A stretch of DNA of 64,000 nt from Bacteroidales bacterium UBA6431 (GCA_002439095.1 DJOT01000005.1:300-64299), one strand, 5' to 3'; counted from the first letter of the stretch, positions 7,931 through 16,955 are shown. Notes: a model not told the origin generated them from the sequence alone. Numbers and translations: made by a program.

Positions 7931-9298
7931 ATGGCTGAAAAGATACACAAACTGATGAACGACTCGCCTGTGGCGAGGTGGACAGTGCTCATCCTGGTAG
8001 CACTGATGATGTTCTTCGCATACATGTTCGTGGACGTGATGTCCCCGCTCAAATCCCTTGTTGAAGGTAAGTTGGGCTGGAACAGCGGAGTGTTCGGCAA
8101 ATACGCCGCCTCTGAATACATACTCAACGTCTGCGGATTCCTGATAATCGCCGGCGTCATTCTGGACAAGCTCGGAGTCCGTTTCTCCGGAGTCCTGTCA
8201 GCCGGGCTGATGGTCTTCGGCGCTTCGCTCAAGTTTGTCGCTGTGAGCGACTGGTTTCAGGACACATCGTTCTGCCATTGGCTCGACAGCTGGTGGATCG
8301 AGATGCCCGGAAGCGCCAAGATGGCATCCCTCGGCTTCATGATCTTCGGCTGCGGCTGCGAGATGGAAGGCACCAATGTCTCCAAGATTCTCGCCAAATG
8401 GTTCAAAGGCAAGGAGATGGCACTTGCTATGGGGCTTGAGATGGCCATCGCCCGTCTCGGCGTGTTCGCCGTCATGTGGATCGCCCCGCTCATCTCCGAC
8501 AAGTTCGGCGGCTCCATCATGGCACCGGTAGGATTCTGCGGCGCCCTCCTCATGATCGGTCTCATCAACTTCATCATCTTCGGAGTGATGGACCGCAAAT
8601 TCGACTCCCAGCTTGTGGGAGCCGGTCTGGCCACTGCGGAGAAATCCCCGGAAGACGAATTCCACATCAGCGACCTCAAGGCCATCTTCACCAGCAAGAT
8701 GTTCTGGATCGTATCCCTGCTGTGCGTGCTCTACTACAGCGCCATCTTCCCGTTCCAGCGCTATGCGACCAACTTCCTCGAAGAGACTCTGTCCATAGGT
8801 GCCGCAGAGGCGGCCAAATTGTTCAGCTGCTTCCCGATACTCGCCATGGTGATGACCCCTCTTCTGGGCATCTTCCTCGACCGTAAAGGCAAGGGGGCAT
8901 CGATGCTCATGATCGGCTCCGTGATAATGATCGCCTGCCACCTGAGCTTCGCGTTCCTGCTTCCGGCTTTCCCTCAGAAGTGGTTCGCCCTGCTGCTGAT
9001 CGTAGTCCTCGGAGTCAGCTTCTCTCTCGTGCCGGCTGCGCTATGGCCGTCCGTGCCGAAAATTATCGACGAGAAGATACTCGGAAGCGCATACTGCCTG
9101 ATATTCTGGGTGCAGAACATCGGTCTTTGTCTGGTTCCTATGCTCATAGGGTCTCTCCGCGAGTCCACAGGCAGTTATCTTGTACCGATGATCGTGTTCT
9201 CCAGCTTCGGAGTCCTGGCATTCATCCTGAGCCTCTGCCTCAAGGCCGAGGACAGAAAGAAGGGCTACGGCCTCGAACTCCCTAATATCCAAGAATAA
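7931..9298 (+). CDS. MFS transporter, first of a paralogous pair
   Basis: A 12-helix secondary transporter of 455 residues; substrate unknown. Hydrophobic helices begin at ARWTVLILVALMMFFAYMF (about residues 15-34). A central charged loop (about 235-250) separates the two six-helix bundles. The next gene shares its landmark segments: AKWFKGKE after helix 4, and LWPSVPKI followed by LGSAYCLIFWVQNIGL near the C-terminus. The pair therefore arose by duplication. The 4-bp spacing to the second copy and the dxs overlap beyond it imply a single transcript. No substrate can be assigned. Confidence 0.9.
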   Translation: MAEKIHKLMNDSPVARWTVLILVALMMFFAYMFVDVMSPLKSLVEGKLGWNSGVFGKYAASEYILNVCGFLIIAGVILDKLGVRFSGVLSAGLMVFGASLKFVAVSDWFQDTSFCHWLDSWWIEMPGSAKMASLGFMIFGCGCEMEGTNVSKILAKWFKGKEMALAMGLEMAIARLGVFAVMWIAPLISDKFGGSIMAPVGFCGALLMIGLINFIIFGVMDRKFDSQLVGAGLATAEKSPEDEFHISDLKAIFTSKMFWIVSLLCVLYYSAIFPFQRYATNFLEETLSIGAAEAAKLFSCFPILAMVMTPLLGIFLDRKGKGASMLMIGSVIMIACHLSFAFLLPAFPQKWFALLLIVVLGVSFSLVPAALWPSVPKIIDEKILGSAYCLIFWVQNIGLCLVPMLIGSLRESTGSYLVPMIVFSSFGVLAFILSLCLKAEDRKKGYGLELPNIQE

Positions 9299-9301
9299 GA
9301 C

Positions 9302-10657
9302 ATGCCCGTCCTGACAGGGAAAAAAGCCGGAGCAGGCTCAGCCAGATGGGTGGCGCTTATCTGTCTGATGGTGCCGATGTTCGCATCGTATTTCTTCGAT
9401 GACATGTTCTCGACACTGTCCCAGATATTCCAGCATCCGGAGAGCCTCGAGCTTGGCTGGGACAGCGCGGACTACGGTTTTTACGCCGGAGGCTACAGTT
9501 TTCTATGCGTCTGCGGCGGGCTGGTCGTCTGCGGAGTCCTGCTTGACATTTTCGGGGTAAGGATCATCGGCTCGGTATTCGTCGGGCTGATGGCCCTTGG
9601 CGCGGCCATCGTGCTTTTCGCCCTGCGCTCCGGACTCGCCCCGGGCACTTCCCTGCCGATAGCATATATAGGCTGCATGATTTTCGGTCTCGGCAGCGAG
9701 ATTGCAGGAGTCGCGGTGACACGGTCCATAGCCAAGTGGTTCAAAGGCCGCAATGTCGCTTTTGCCATGGGCGCACAGGTTGCGGTCGCCAGACTCGGCA
9801 CAGCTGCGGCGTTCATCCTCGCTCCGGTGCTCGTGGCACGAAAGGCGGAAGGCGAGATGTACTCTCTCGCCGAGACAGCAAGGCCCGCCCTGTTCGGGCT
9901 GTGCCTTATCATGGTCGGGGTGCTGCTGTGGGGCGTTTTCGTGGCGATGGATGCCCGTTTCGACAGGCAGCACGGAGTGCAAAGCGGCAGGGGCAGCGTG
10001 AGGGAGGAGGACAAGTTCAAGTTCTCGGATCTGCTCAGGCTCCTCACCAACAAGCGGTTCATAATGATTGCCCTGCTTTGCGTCTTTTTCTACTGCTGCA
10101 TCATATCATTCAAAAAATTCGGCACCGCGATAGTGATCCCGCGCTTCGGGATGGATGTAGACAGCGCAAAATGGGTCATCACCATGATACCGTTCTTCAC
10201 GGTGATCTTCACGCCCTTGTTCGGAGCACTCGTTGACAAAGCCGGCAAAGCGACGCTTTGGATGACCATCGGGGCCGGGCTCGTCCTGCTTGCACACCTG
10301 CTCCTCAGATACGCACCGCAGGGTGTACCGTTCTGGGGCTATTTCTCCATTGCCATTTTAGGCACAGGATACTCCCTTGTCCCGTCAGCGATGTGGCCGT
10401 CAGTACCAAAGATAGTGCCGGAGCGCAACCTCGGCACGGCTTACTCCCTGATATATTGGGTGCAGAACATGGGCATGCTTATCGTGCCTGTATTCGTCGG
10501 ACGCATATTCAAGATTTCAGACGGCGTGGAAGCTGCGTGCCGCGCGGAATACATATTCATCGCACTCGGGGCTCTCGCCATAGCGGTAGCTCTCGCCCTG
10601 TCCTGCACGTCCCGAAAACATCCGGAGCTTGCTCTGGACAAACCTTGCGGCAGCTGA
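9302..10657 (+). CDS. MFS transporter, second of a paralogous pair
   Basis: A 451-residue polytopic membrane protein related to the preceding gene. Shared motifs are AKWFKGRN, MWPSVPKI and LGTAYSLIYWVQNMG, with the same helix pattern and central cytoplasmic loop (about 220-245). It lies 3 bp after the first copy. Its stop overlaps the dxs start as TGATG (10655-10659). The copies have diverged widely outside the motifs, so they may act on different substrates or as a heteromer. Neither idea can be decided from sequence. Confidence 0.9.
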   Translation: MPVLTGKKAGAGSARWVALICLMVPMFASYFFDDMFSTLSQIFQHPESLELGWDSADYGFYAGGYSFLCVCGGLVVCGVLLDIFGVRIIGSVFVGLMALGAAIVLFALRSGLAPGTSLPIAYIGCMIFGLGSEIAGVAVTRSIAKWFKGRNVAFAMGAQVAVARLGTAAAFILAPVLVARKAEGEMYSLAETARPALFGLCLIMVGVLLWGVFVAMDARFDRQHGVQSGRGSVREEDKFKFSDLLRLLTNKRFIMIALLCVFFYCCIISFKKFGTAIVIPRFGMDVDSAKWVITMIPFFTVIFTPLFGALVDKAGKATLWMTIGAGLVLLAHLLLRYAPQGVPFWGYFSIAILGTGYSLVPSAMWPSVPKIVPERNLGTAYSLIYWVQNMGMLIVPVFVGRIFKISDGVEAACRAEYIFIALGALAIAVALALSCTSRKHPELALDKPCGS

Positions 10658-12528
10658 TGTACGAGCTGCTCGACAAAATATCCTCTCCCGCTGACATAAG
10701 AGAGTTCAGCATCCCGCAGCTCAGACAGTTGTGCTCTGAGATACGGGACTGCATCATCAAAACCTGCGCAGACCACCCGGGTCATCTGGCATCTAGCCTC
10801 GGAGCGGTGGAACTCATTGTAGGCGCGCATTACGTATTCGACACTCCTGACGACAAGCTTGTCTTTGATGTGGGCCATCAGGCTTATGCCCACAAGCTTA
10901 TCACCGGACGGAGAGAAAATTTCTCTACACTTCGCAGCGACGGAGGTCTCGGCGGTTTCCCCAGACGTGACGAAAGCGAGTACGACTGCTTCGGAGTCGG
11001 CCACTCATCGACATCCATCTCGGCTGCGCTCGGATTCGCAGAGGCGGCAAGACTGCAAGGACTCAAGCGCAAGGCCATCGCCCTCATAGGTGACGGGGCC
11101 ATGACCGGAGGTCTCGCCTACGAGGGGCTCAACAATGCCGGCGCCAGCGGTGCCGATATTCTTGTGCTGCTCAACGACAACAACCAGTCCATCGACAACA
11201 ACATAGGTGCGATGCACGAATACTTGCTCAAGATCTCCACGAGCAATTCGTACAACCGCTTCAAGGCACGCATCTGGGATCTCCTCGGCGACCACGAGCT
11301 GAGGCATTTCCTGCAACGCTGGGTGCGCAGCCTCAAATCATGGTTTGTCAAAAAATCCGGAGGCGACCTCTTCGAAGCCTTGGGCTTCAGGTACTTCGGC
11401 CCCATTGACGGCAACGACATAGAGGACGTGGTGGACACCCTCCGAAAACTCAAGAATATCAGCGGGCCGCGCATCCTGCACTGCATGACCATAAAAGGTA
11501 AAGGATACGCCCCAGCGGAGAAAGATCCCGTGTCTTGGCATGCCCCGGGGAAATTCGACCCGGCCACAGGAAAAAGACTCGCCGCCCAGCATCCGAGACC
11601 AAGATACCAGGACGTGTTCGGCGAAGTGCTTCTGGAACTGGCCACGATGGACCCTAAAGTTGTAGGAGTGACCCCTGCGATGGCCCAAGGCTGCGGGATG
11701 AACCTTCTGGCCACGGAGAGACCGAATCAGTTTTTTGATGTAGGCATCGAAGAAGAGCATGCGGTGACATTCTCCGCCGGACTCGCGGCAGGCGGCCTCA
11801 AGCCTTTCTGCAACATCTATTCATCTTTCGCCCAGAGAGCCTATGACCAGGTGGTGCACGATGTCGCACTACAAAAACTCCCGGTTGTACTATGCCTGGA
11901 CCGGGCGGGGCTTGTAGGAGAAGACGGTGCGACCCACCACGGAGTGCTTGACATCGCAGCCTACAGATGCGTCCCCGACACGGTGATCAGCGCCCCGAAA
12001 GACGAGCGGGAACTCAAGATGCTGATGTACACGGCGTGGAAACGGACAGAAGGCCCATTTATAATAAGGTATCCCAGAGGCATGGGAGAAGGAGCAGCCT
12101 GGGAGGATGCGACGTTTGAGGAGCTGCCTGTCGGAAAAGCGGAGACGCTCCTGGAAGGAAACGAGGTCGCCCTGATATGCACCGGCCCTGTTGTCAACAG
12201 GGCACTCGAAGCGGCGGCGGAATTCCCGGACAGGGTCGGAGTGTATAACTTCCGATACATAAAACCCCTTGACGAAGAACTGCTTAAGAAGATAGCGACG
12301 AAGTACCAGCATATCATAACGGCCGAAGACGGCAGCCTGAAAGGCGGTCTCTACGGGGCTGTCTGCGAATTTCTGGAGGCCAACGGATACAGCATAAGCG
12401 CAGAGGGTATAGGAGTTCCGGACAGATTCATAGCACAGGCCCGGCAGTCCTCCCAACTGCACGAATCCGGACTGGACAGGGAAGGGATAGAAAAAAGATT
12501 AAGATTTTATTTTGAAGATAAGAAATAA
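10657..12528 (+). CDS. dxs: 1-deoxy-D-xylulose-5-phosphate synthase
   Basis: A thiamine-diphosphate transketolase-like enzyme that condenses pyruvate and glyceraldehyde-3-phosphate, the first step of the MEP isoprenoid pathway. The ATG at 10657 overlaps the upstream stop; the frame is open further 5' but that part is antisense to nothing and overlaps the MFS gene. From this start it has 623 residues, normal for Dxs. Motifs include DVGHQAYAHKLITGR, the ThDP site GDGAMTGG to LNDNNQSID, the SWHAPGKFDP segment, and the C-terminal transketolase domain with EEHAVTFSAGLA and DRAGLVGEDGATHHG. A tRNA promoter begins in its last codons. Confidence 0.97.
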   Translation: MYELLDKISSPADIREFSIPQLRQLCSEIRDCIIKTCADHPGHLASSLGAVELIVGAHYVFDTPDDKLVFDVGHQAYAHKLITGRRENFSTLRSDGGLGGFPRRDESEYDCFGVGHSSTSISAALGFAEAARLQGLKRKAIALIGDGAMTGGLAYEGLNNAGASGADILVLLNDNNQSIDNNIGAMHEYLLKISTSNSYNRFKARIWDLLGDHELRHFLQRWVRSLKSWFVKKSGGDLFEALGFRYFGPIDGNDIEDVVDTLRKLKNISGPRILHCMTIKGKGYAPAEKDPVSWHAPGKFDPATGKRLAAQHPRPRYQDVFGEVLLELATMDPKVVGVTPAMAQGCGMNLLATERPNQFFDVGIEEEHAVTFSAGLAAGGLKPFCNIYSSFAQRAYDQVVHDVALQKLPVVLCLDRAGLVGEDGATHHGVLDIAAYRCVPDTVISAPKDERELKMLMYTAWKRTEGPFIIRYPRGMGEGAAWEDATFEELPVGKAETLLEGNEVALICTGPVVNRALEAAAEFPDRVGVYNFRYIKPLDEELLKKIATKYQHIITAEDGSLKGGLYGAVCEFLEANGYSISAEGIGVPDRFIAQARQSSQLHESGLDREGIEKRLRFYFEDKK

Positions 12529-12540
12529 TTCCTATCTTTG
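12512..12540 (+). promoter_or_regulatory. Promoter of the tRNA-tuf cluster
   Basis: TTG (12512-12514), an 18-bp spacer and TATCTTTG (12533-12540) match the Bacteroidota housekeeping consensus closely. The -33 part lies within the 3' end of dxs. Transcription should start around 12545, some 35 nt before tRNA-Thr. Confidence 0.75.
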
Positions 12541-12578
12541 CATTCCCAAAGTACGGTTGGGGCTTTGAAATAGGCAAT

Positions 12579-12652
12579 GCCGATGTAGCTCAGATGGCCA
12601 GAGCACGTGATTTGTAATCTCGGGGTCGTGGGTTCGAATCCCTCCATCGGCT
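12579..12652 (+). tRNA. tRNA-Thr (TGT)
   Basis: A 74-nt cloverleaf. Acceptor arms GCCGATG and CATCGGC pair fully, the D-loop is AGCTCAGATGG, the anticodon loop TTTGTAA places TGT at 34-36, and the T-arm is GGGTTCGAATCCC. The discriminator is T and no CCA is encoded. One T-T mismatch sits in the anticodon stem. Confidence 0.96.
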
Positions 12653-12666
12653 CATCAGTAATATAA

Positions 12667-12748
12667 GGGCAAGTACCAGAGTGGCCAAATGGGGCAGACT
12701 GTAAATCTGCTGGTTTTACCTTCGGTGGTTCGAATCCATCCTTGCCCA
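12667..12748 (+). tRNA. tRNA-Tyr (GTA)
   Basis: A type II tRNA of 82 nt with a long variable arm. The acceptor GGGCAAG pairs with CTTGCCC, the anticodon loop CTGTAAA gives GTA, and the T-arm is GGTTCGAATCC. Discriminator A is followed by CCA in the genome (12749-12751), unlike the neighbouring tRNAs. Confidence 0.95.
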
Positions 12749-12779
12749 CCACTCACGGAAGAGGAGGACGCTTCCAAAA

Positions 12780-12851
12780 GCGGGGTTCGTATAATGGCTA
12801 TTATGCCAGCCTTCCAAGCTGGAAATGGGAGTTCGATTCTCCTACCCCGCT
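12780..12851 (+). tRNA. tRNA-Gly (TCC)
   Basis: A 72-nt cloverleaf. Acceptor GCGGGGT pairs with ACCCCGC, anticodon stem CAGCC/GGCTG-type pairing surrounds loop CTTCCAA with anticodon TCC, and the T-arm is GGAGTTCGATTCTCC. No CCA is encoded. Confidence 0.95.
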
Positions 12852-12856
12852 CAAAC

Positions 12857-12928
<72 letters not shown>

Positions 12929-12933
12929 CAAAC

Positions 12934-12959
12934 GCCGGTCTAAAAGCCGGCTTGTTTTT
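12934..12959 (+). terminator. Hairpin plus T-run between tRNA-Thr and tuf
   Basis: GCCGG (12934-12938) pairs with CCGGC (12947-12951) around an 8-nt loop, followed by TTGTTTTT. The stem is short, so this may be a partial terminator or a processing signal separating the tRNAs from tuf. Confidence 0.45.
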
Positions 12960-12983
12960 GCAACAACTTTTATACGTAATATT

Positions 12984-14171
12984 ATGGCAAAAGAAGTTTT
13001 CAAGAGGGACAAACCCCATGTCAACATCGGCACCATCGGCCACGTTGACCACGGCAAGACCACCCTCACCGCTGCTATCACTAAGGTGCTGGCAGAGAAA
13101 GGTTTGAGTGAGGTCAAGTCATTCGACCAGATTGACAACGCTCCAGAAGAGAAAGAGCGTGGTATCACCATCAACACTGCACACGTCGAGTATCAGACCC
13201 AGAATCGTCACTATGCGCATGTCGACTGCCCGGGCCACGCTGACTACGTGAAGAACATGGTTACCGGTGCCGCTCAGATGGACGGTGCCATCCTTGTAGT
13301 TGCTGCAACTGACGGCCCTATGCCGCAGACCAACGAGCACGTGCTCCTCGCAAAGCAGGTTAACGTGCCTAAGATGGTAGTATTCCTCAACAAGGTTGAC
13401 CTTGTTGACGATGAGGAAATGCTTGATCTCGTCGAGATGGAGGTACGCGACCTCCTCAACAAGTATGACTTCGATGGCGACAACGCTCCTATCATCCGTG
13501 GTTCTGCTCTTGGTGCACTTAACGGTGAGCCGAAGTGGGAAGAGAAGGTAATGGAGCTCATGGACGCTGTTGACTCTTACATTCCGCTTCCTGTACGTGA
13601 GAACGAGAAGCCTTTCCTCATGCCTATCGAGGACATCTTCTCAATCACCGGACGTGGTACTGTAGTTACCGGACGTATCGAGACCGGTACCATCCATGTC
13701 AACGATCCTGCTGAAATCGTAGGTTTCAGCGACAAGCCTAAGAGCACAGTTGTAACTGGTGTCGAGATGTTCCGTAAACTCCTCGATCAGGGTGAGGCCG
13801 GAGACAATGTAGGTCTTCTCCTCCGCGGTATCGACAAGAAGGATGTAAGGCGTGGCGAGGTTATCGCAAAGCCAGGCACCATCACTCCTCATAAGCACTT
13901 CCTCGGACAGATCTACGTCCTCAAGAAGGAAGAGGGTGGCCGTCATACACCATTCCACAACCACTATCGTCCTCAGTTCTTCATCCGTACGCTTGACGTT
14001 ACCGGAGAGATCACTCTTCCTGCAGGCGTAGAGATGGTTATGCCAGGCGACAACGTTGAGATCGATGTTATGCTCATCACTCCTGTAGCCCTCAACGAGA
14101 ACCTCCGTTTCGCTATCCGCGAAGGTGGCCGTACCGTAGGCGCAGGTCAGGTAACCAAGATCCTCGACTAA
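12984..14171 (+). CDS. tuf: Elongation factor Tu
   Basis: The GTPase that delivers aminoacyl-tRNA to the ribosomal A site. It has 395 residues. G1 is GHVDHGKT (19-26), G3 DCPGH and G4 NKVD; domains 2 and 3 follow, ending AGQVTKILD. Codon use is visibly more T-rich at third positions (CGT, GGT, GTT) than in most neighbours, typical of a very highly expressed gene. Flanking tRNA genes on both sides suggest processing from a common transcript. Confidence 0.99.
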   Translation: MAKEVFKRDKPHVNIGTIGHVDHGKTTLTAAITKVLAEKGLSEVKSFDQIDNAPEEKERGITINTAHVEYQTQNRHYAHVDCPGHADYVKNMVTGAAQMDGAILVVAATDGPMPQTNEHVLLAKQVNVPKMVVFLNKVDLVDDEEMLDLVEMEVRDLLNKYDFDGDNAPIIRGSALGALNGEPKWEEKVMELMDAVDSYIPLPVRENEKPFLMPIEDIFSITGRGTVVTGRIETGTIHVNDPAEIVGFSDKPKSTVVTGVEMFRKLLDQGEAGDNVGLLLRGIDKKDVRRGEVIAKPGTITPHKHFLGQIYVLKKEEGGRHTPFHNHYRPQFFIRTLDVTGEITLPAGVEMVMPGDNVEIDVMLITPVALNENLRFAIREGGRTVGAGQVTKILD

Positions 14172-14183
14172 AAAGAAATCCCG

Positions 14184-14212
14184 GACGGATGCCGTCATGA
14201 CATCCGTCTTTC
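14184..14212 (+). terminator. Weak hairpin after tuf
   Basis: GACGGATG (14184-14191) pairs with CATCCGTC (14201-14208) around a 9-nt loop, followed by TTTC. It lies between tuf and tRNA-Trp and could be a weak terminator or an RNase processing site. Confidence 0.35.
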
Positions 14213-14214
14213 AC

Positions 14215-14285
14215 AGGGGAATAGAACAATGGTAGTTCAGCGGTCTCCAAAACCGTCCATGTGGGTTCGATTCCTGCTTCCCCTG
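14215..14285 (+). tRNA. tRNA-Trp (CCA)
   Basis: A 71-nt cloverleaf. Acceptor AGGGGAA pairs with TTCCCCT, the anticodon loop TCTCCAAAA region gives CCA, and the T-arm is GTGGGTTCGATTCCTGC. Discriminator G. The tuf-tRNA-Trp-secE-nusG order is widely conserved. Confidence 0.95.
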
Positions 14286-14368
14286 CAAATATCAAAGGTT
14301 ACGATTTGGTAATTGTTTAACAGATGCCGCTAAACTGCTTCCAACAACGGCATCCATTAAATGTAAAG

Positions 14369-14557
14369 ATGAGAAAGTTTATCAATTACTTCAAAGAGTC
14401 TTTCGTAGAGTTGACCAAGAAGACGACTTGGCCAAGTTGGGCGAAGTTGCAAAGCTCCGCACTTCTGGTCATTGTGACGACTGTCTTGCTGGCCGCTCTT
14501 CTCTGGGTTATCGACTTCGCTTTCCAATCTCTGATGACAGGCATCTACACATTGTAA
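14369..14557 (+). CDS. secE: Preprotein translocase subunit SecE
   Basis: The small clamp-like subunit of the SecYEG channel in the inner membrane. The product has 62 residues: a short amphipathic segment MRKFINYFKESFVELTKKTTWPSW, with the conserved VELTKKTTWPS motif, followed by one transmembrane helix. The ATG at 14369 is chosen because it gives the canonical start. An in-frame ATG at 14324 would add 15 unrelated residues and lies in a leader with a small GATGCCG/CGGCATC inverted repeat. It is followed by nusG after 18 bp. Confidence 0.93.
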   Translation: MRKFINYFKESFVELTKKTTWPSWAKLQSSALLVIVTTVLLAALLWVIDFAFQSLMTGIYTL

Positions 14558-14575
14558 TTTTATCGGCTGATTCAG

Positions 14576-15142
14576 ATGGGTGAAATGAAATGGTATGTCC
14601 TGCGCACAGCGGGAAGTAAGGAAAAGAAAGCCAAAGAATACCTCGAGAAAGAGATCGAGAGAGTAGGGCTTCAGGATCAGGTCGCTCAGGTGCTTGTCCC
14701 TGTCAAAAAAGAGATCGTCACCAAGAACGGCAAGAGGAAAGCGATGGATAAATTGCTTTATCCGGGATACGTCCTCATACAGGCGGAGCTCAGTCCGATG
14801 CTCGAGAACATAATCCGCAACCTTGTGCCCGGAATGTCGGGATTCCTTACTGAGAAAAAAGCCACTAACGGAACCCAGTTCGAAAGAGTTCCGGTGCCGC
14901 TTCGTGACGAGGAGGCCGCCAGGATTCTCGGAAATCAGGACGAGAACGCAGACAATGCCGCCGACACGTTCGTTGACTACAATGTCGGAGAATCAGTCAG
15001 GATTACCGACGGCCCGTTCAGCGGATTCAGCGGAATTGTGGATGAAATTCTGGAAGACAGGAGCAAGATTAAAGTTATAGTCGAGATCTTCGGGCGCAAG
15101 ACGCAGGTGGAGCTCAACTTTACACAAGTGACTAAAGAATAA
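14576..15142 (+). CDS. nusG: Transcription termination/antitermination factor NusG
   Basis: Binds RNA polymerase through its NGN domain and links it to Rho or the ribosome through the KOW domain. At 188 residues it is normal. The NGN domain begins MKWYVLRTAGSKEKKAKEYLE, with the YPGYVLIQ motif in the middle. The C-terminal KOW part begins VGESVRITDGPFSGFSGIVDEI. It sits in the conserved secE-nusG-rplK order and is followed by rplK after 9 bp. Confidence 0.98.
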   Translation: MGEMKWYVLRTAGSKEKKAKEYLEKEIERVGLQDQVAQVLVPVKKEIVTKNGKRKAMDKLLYPGYVLIQAELSPMLENIIRNLVPGMSGFLTEKKATNGTQFERVPVPLRDEEAARILGNQDENADNAADTFVDYNVGESVRITDGPFSGFSGIVDEILEDRSKIKVIVEIFGRKTQVELNFTQVTKE

Positions 15143-15151
15143 CAAAGTATT

Positions 15152-15595
15152 ATGGCAAAAGAAGTTACAGGATACATCAAGCTGCAGATCAAGGGTGGTG
15201 CGGCCAATCCGGCACCTCCAGTGGGACCTGCGCTTGGTTCCAAGGGCTTGAACATAATGGATTTCTGCAAGGCTTTCAATGCAGCCACGCAGGGACAGGC
15301 AGGCAAGATCCTCCCGGTAGTGATTACCGTCTACTCAGACAAATCCTACACCTTCGAGGTAAAGCAGCCGCCAGTTGCAGTATCCCTCAAGGAGGCAGCC
15401 AAGATCAGCACAGCCTCCGGAGAGCCTAACAGGAAGAAGGTCGCAAACATCACTTGGGATCAGGTGAAGACCATCGCTGAAGGCAAAATGCCGGATCTCA
15501 ACTGCTTCACTCTCGCAGCAGCGATGAAGATGGTTGCCGGCACGGCAAGAAGTATGGGTATCACCGTCAGCGGTGAATTTCCTGAGAACATCTAA
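15152..15595 (+). CDS. rplK: 50S ribosomal protein L11
   Basis: Forms the GTPase-associated centre of the large subunit with 23S rRNA and the L7/L12 stalk. At 147 residues it is normal. The N-terminal domain GYIKLQIKGGAANPAPPVGPALGSKG and the C-terminal RNA-binding domain ending with GTARSMGI are both recognisable. It begins the L11-L1-L10-L7/L12 run. Confidence 0.98.
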   Translation: MAKEVTGYIKLQIKGGAANPAPPVGPALGSKGLNIMDFCKAFNAATQGQAGKILPVVITVYSDKSYTFEVKQPPVAVSLKEAAKISTASGEPNRKKVANITWDQVKTIAEGKMPDLNCFTLAAAMKMVAGTARSMGITVSGEFPENI

Positions 15596-15609
15596 AACAC
15601 ACGCGCATT

Positions 15610-16314
15610 ATGAGTAAGTTGACAAAGAATCAGAAGGCAGCCGTAGAGAAGTACGATTCTCAGAAGCTGTACCCGCTCAATGAAGCGTGCCAGGTTGTGA
15701 AAGACATCACTTTCACAAAATTTGACTCCAGCGTGGAGCTCCACGCAAACCTCGGAGTCGATCCGCGCAAGGCCAACCAGATGATCCGTGGCGTGGTCAC
15801 TCTCCCTCACGGAACCGGCAAGGTTGTAAGGGTTCTCGCCCTCTGTACTCCTGACAAGGAGAACGAGGCAAAGGAAGCAGGCGCAGATTATGTAGGACTT
15901 GAGGAATATATCGAGAAGATCAAAGGTGGCTGGACTGACGTGGATGTCATTGTCTGCACCCCTTCAGTGATGGCAAAAGTCGGAGCACTCGGTAAGATCC
16001 TCGGACCTCGCGGACTCATGCCTAACCCTAAGACCGGCACCGTGACCATGGAGATCGGCGCAGCGGTAAAGGCGTCAAAGGGCGGTAAAATCGACTTCAA
16101 AGTTGACAAGACCGGTATTGTACACACCGCCATCGGCAAGGCCTCGTTCTCTGCACAGCAGATATACGAGAACGCGGCAGAGGTGCTCAACGCCATCTCC
16201 AAGCTCAAGCCGCAGTCCCTCAAGGGTACATATATGAAGAGCGCCGCCATCTGCTCAACAATGAGCCCGGGCGTCAAGGTTGATCTCAAGGCATTTCTCA
16301 ACGGTGCTGAGTAA
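15610..16314 (+). CDS. rplA: 50S ribosomal protein L1
   Basis: Builds the L1 stalk near the E site and in many bacteria represses its own operon by binding the mRNA leader. At 234 residues it is normal. The family signature lies in KVGALGKILGPRGLMPNPKTGTV. It sits 14 bp after rplK and 12 bp before rplJ. Autoregulation is known for the family; a binding site was not resolved here. Confidence 0.98.
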   Translation: MSKLTKNQKAAVEKYDSQKLYPLNEACQVVKDITFTKFDSSVELHANLGVDPRKANQMIRGVVTLPHGTGKVVRVLALCTPDKENEAKEAGADYVGLEEYIEKIKGGWTDVDVIVCTPSVMAKVGALGKILGPRGLMPNPKTGTVTMEIGAAVKASKGGKIDFKVDKTGIVHTAIGKASFSAQQIYENAAEVLNAISKLKPQSLKGTYMKSAAICSTMSPGVKVDLKAFLNGAE

Positions 16315-16326
16315 AAATTCAATATT

Positions 16327-16917
16327 ATGAAGAAAGAACTTAAAGGTCAGATTATTGAAAGCATCTCAGCGCAGATCAAAGAGTATCCGAACTTCTACAT
16401 TACGGATATCTCAGGCCTGAATGCATCACAGACGAGCAGACTCCGCCGCGAGTGCTTCAACGAAGGCGTTGTCCTCAACGTGGTGAAGAACACACTCTTC
16501 GCACATGTTCTCAATGCTCTTGAGAACGAGGACATCAAGTCTCTTGACGAAACGCTCACAGGCAACACCGCCATCATGTACACGAACGTCCCGGCCGCAC
16601 CAGCCAAGCTCATCAAGAAGCTTCAGCGCGACGGATTCACCAAGCCGGTGATCAAGGGCGCCTACGTTCAGGAGTGCGTGTTCCTCGGTGAAGACAAGCT
16701 CGACCAGCTCGCAGCCATCAAGACAAGGGAAGAACTCATCGGCGACATCATCGGTCTCCTCCAGAGCCCTATCCGCAACATTGTCTCCGCTCTCGAGAAC
16801 GCTTCAGAGGGCAAGGCTGAGGACGAGAAGATCGGTTCAGCAGCTCCAGCTGCAGAGCAGGCTGCAACACCTGCAGAACAGACCGCGCCGGAGGCTGCAG
16901 AAAAGCCGGCAGAGTAA
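16327..16917 (+). CDS. rplJ: 50S ribosomal protein L10
   Basis: Anchors L7/L12 dimers to the ribosome. It has 196 residues. The N-terminal globular domain includes the conserved DISGLNASQTSRLRRECF segment and the TNVPAAPAKLIKKL loop. After the L12-binding helix (about 140-165) comes an Ala/Glu/Pro-rich tail of about 30 residues, longer than in E. coli and probably disordered. It is followed by rplL after 38 bp. Confidence 0.97.
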   Translation: MKKELKGQIIESISAQIKEYPNFYITDISGLNASQTSRLRRECFNEGVVLNVVKNTLFAHVLNALENEDIKSLDETLTGNTAIMYTNVPAAPAKLIKKLQRDGFTKPVIKGAYVQECVFLGEDKLDQLAAIKTREELIGDIIGLLQSPIRNIVSALENASEGKAEDEKIGSAAPAAEQAATPAEQTAPEAAEKPAE

Positions 16918-16955
16918 TAAAGATAATATCAACAAATTAAAAAAAGAATATAATT

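Noticed and set aside
10258..10656. A 133-codon 5' extension of dxs
   Set aside because: It overlaps the MFS gene in another frame and is not Dxs-like; the ATG at 10657 gives the canonical Dxs start.
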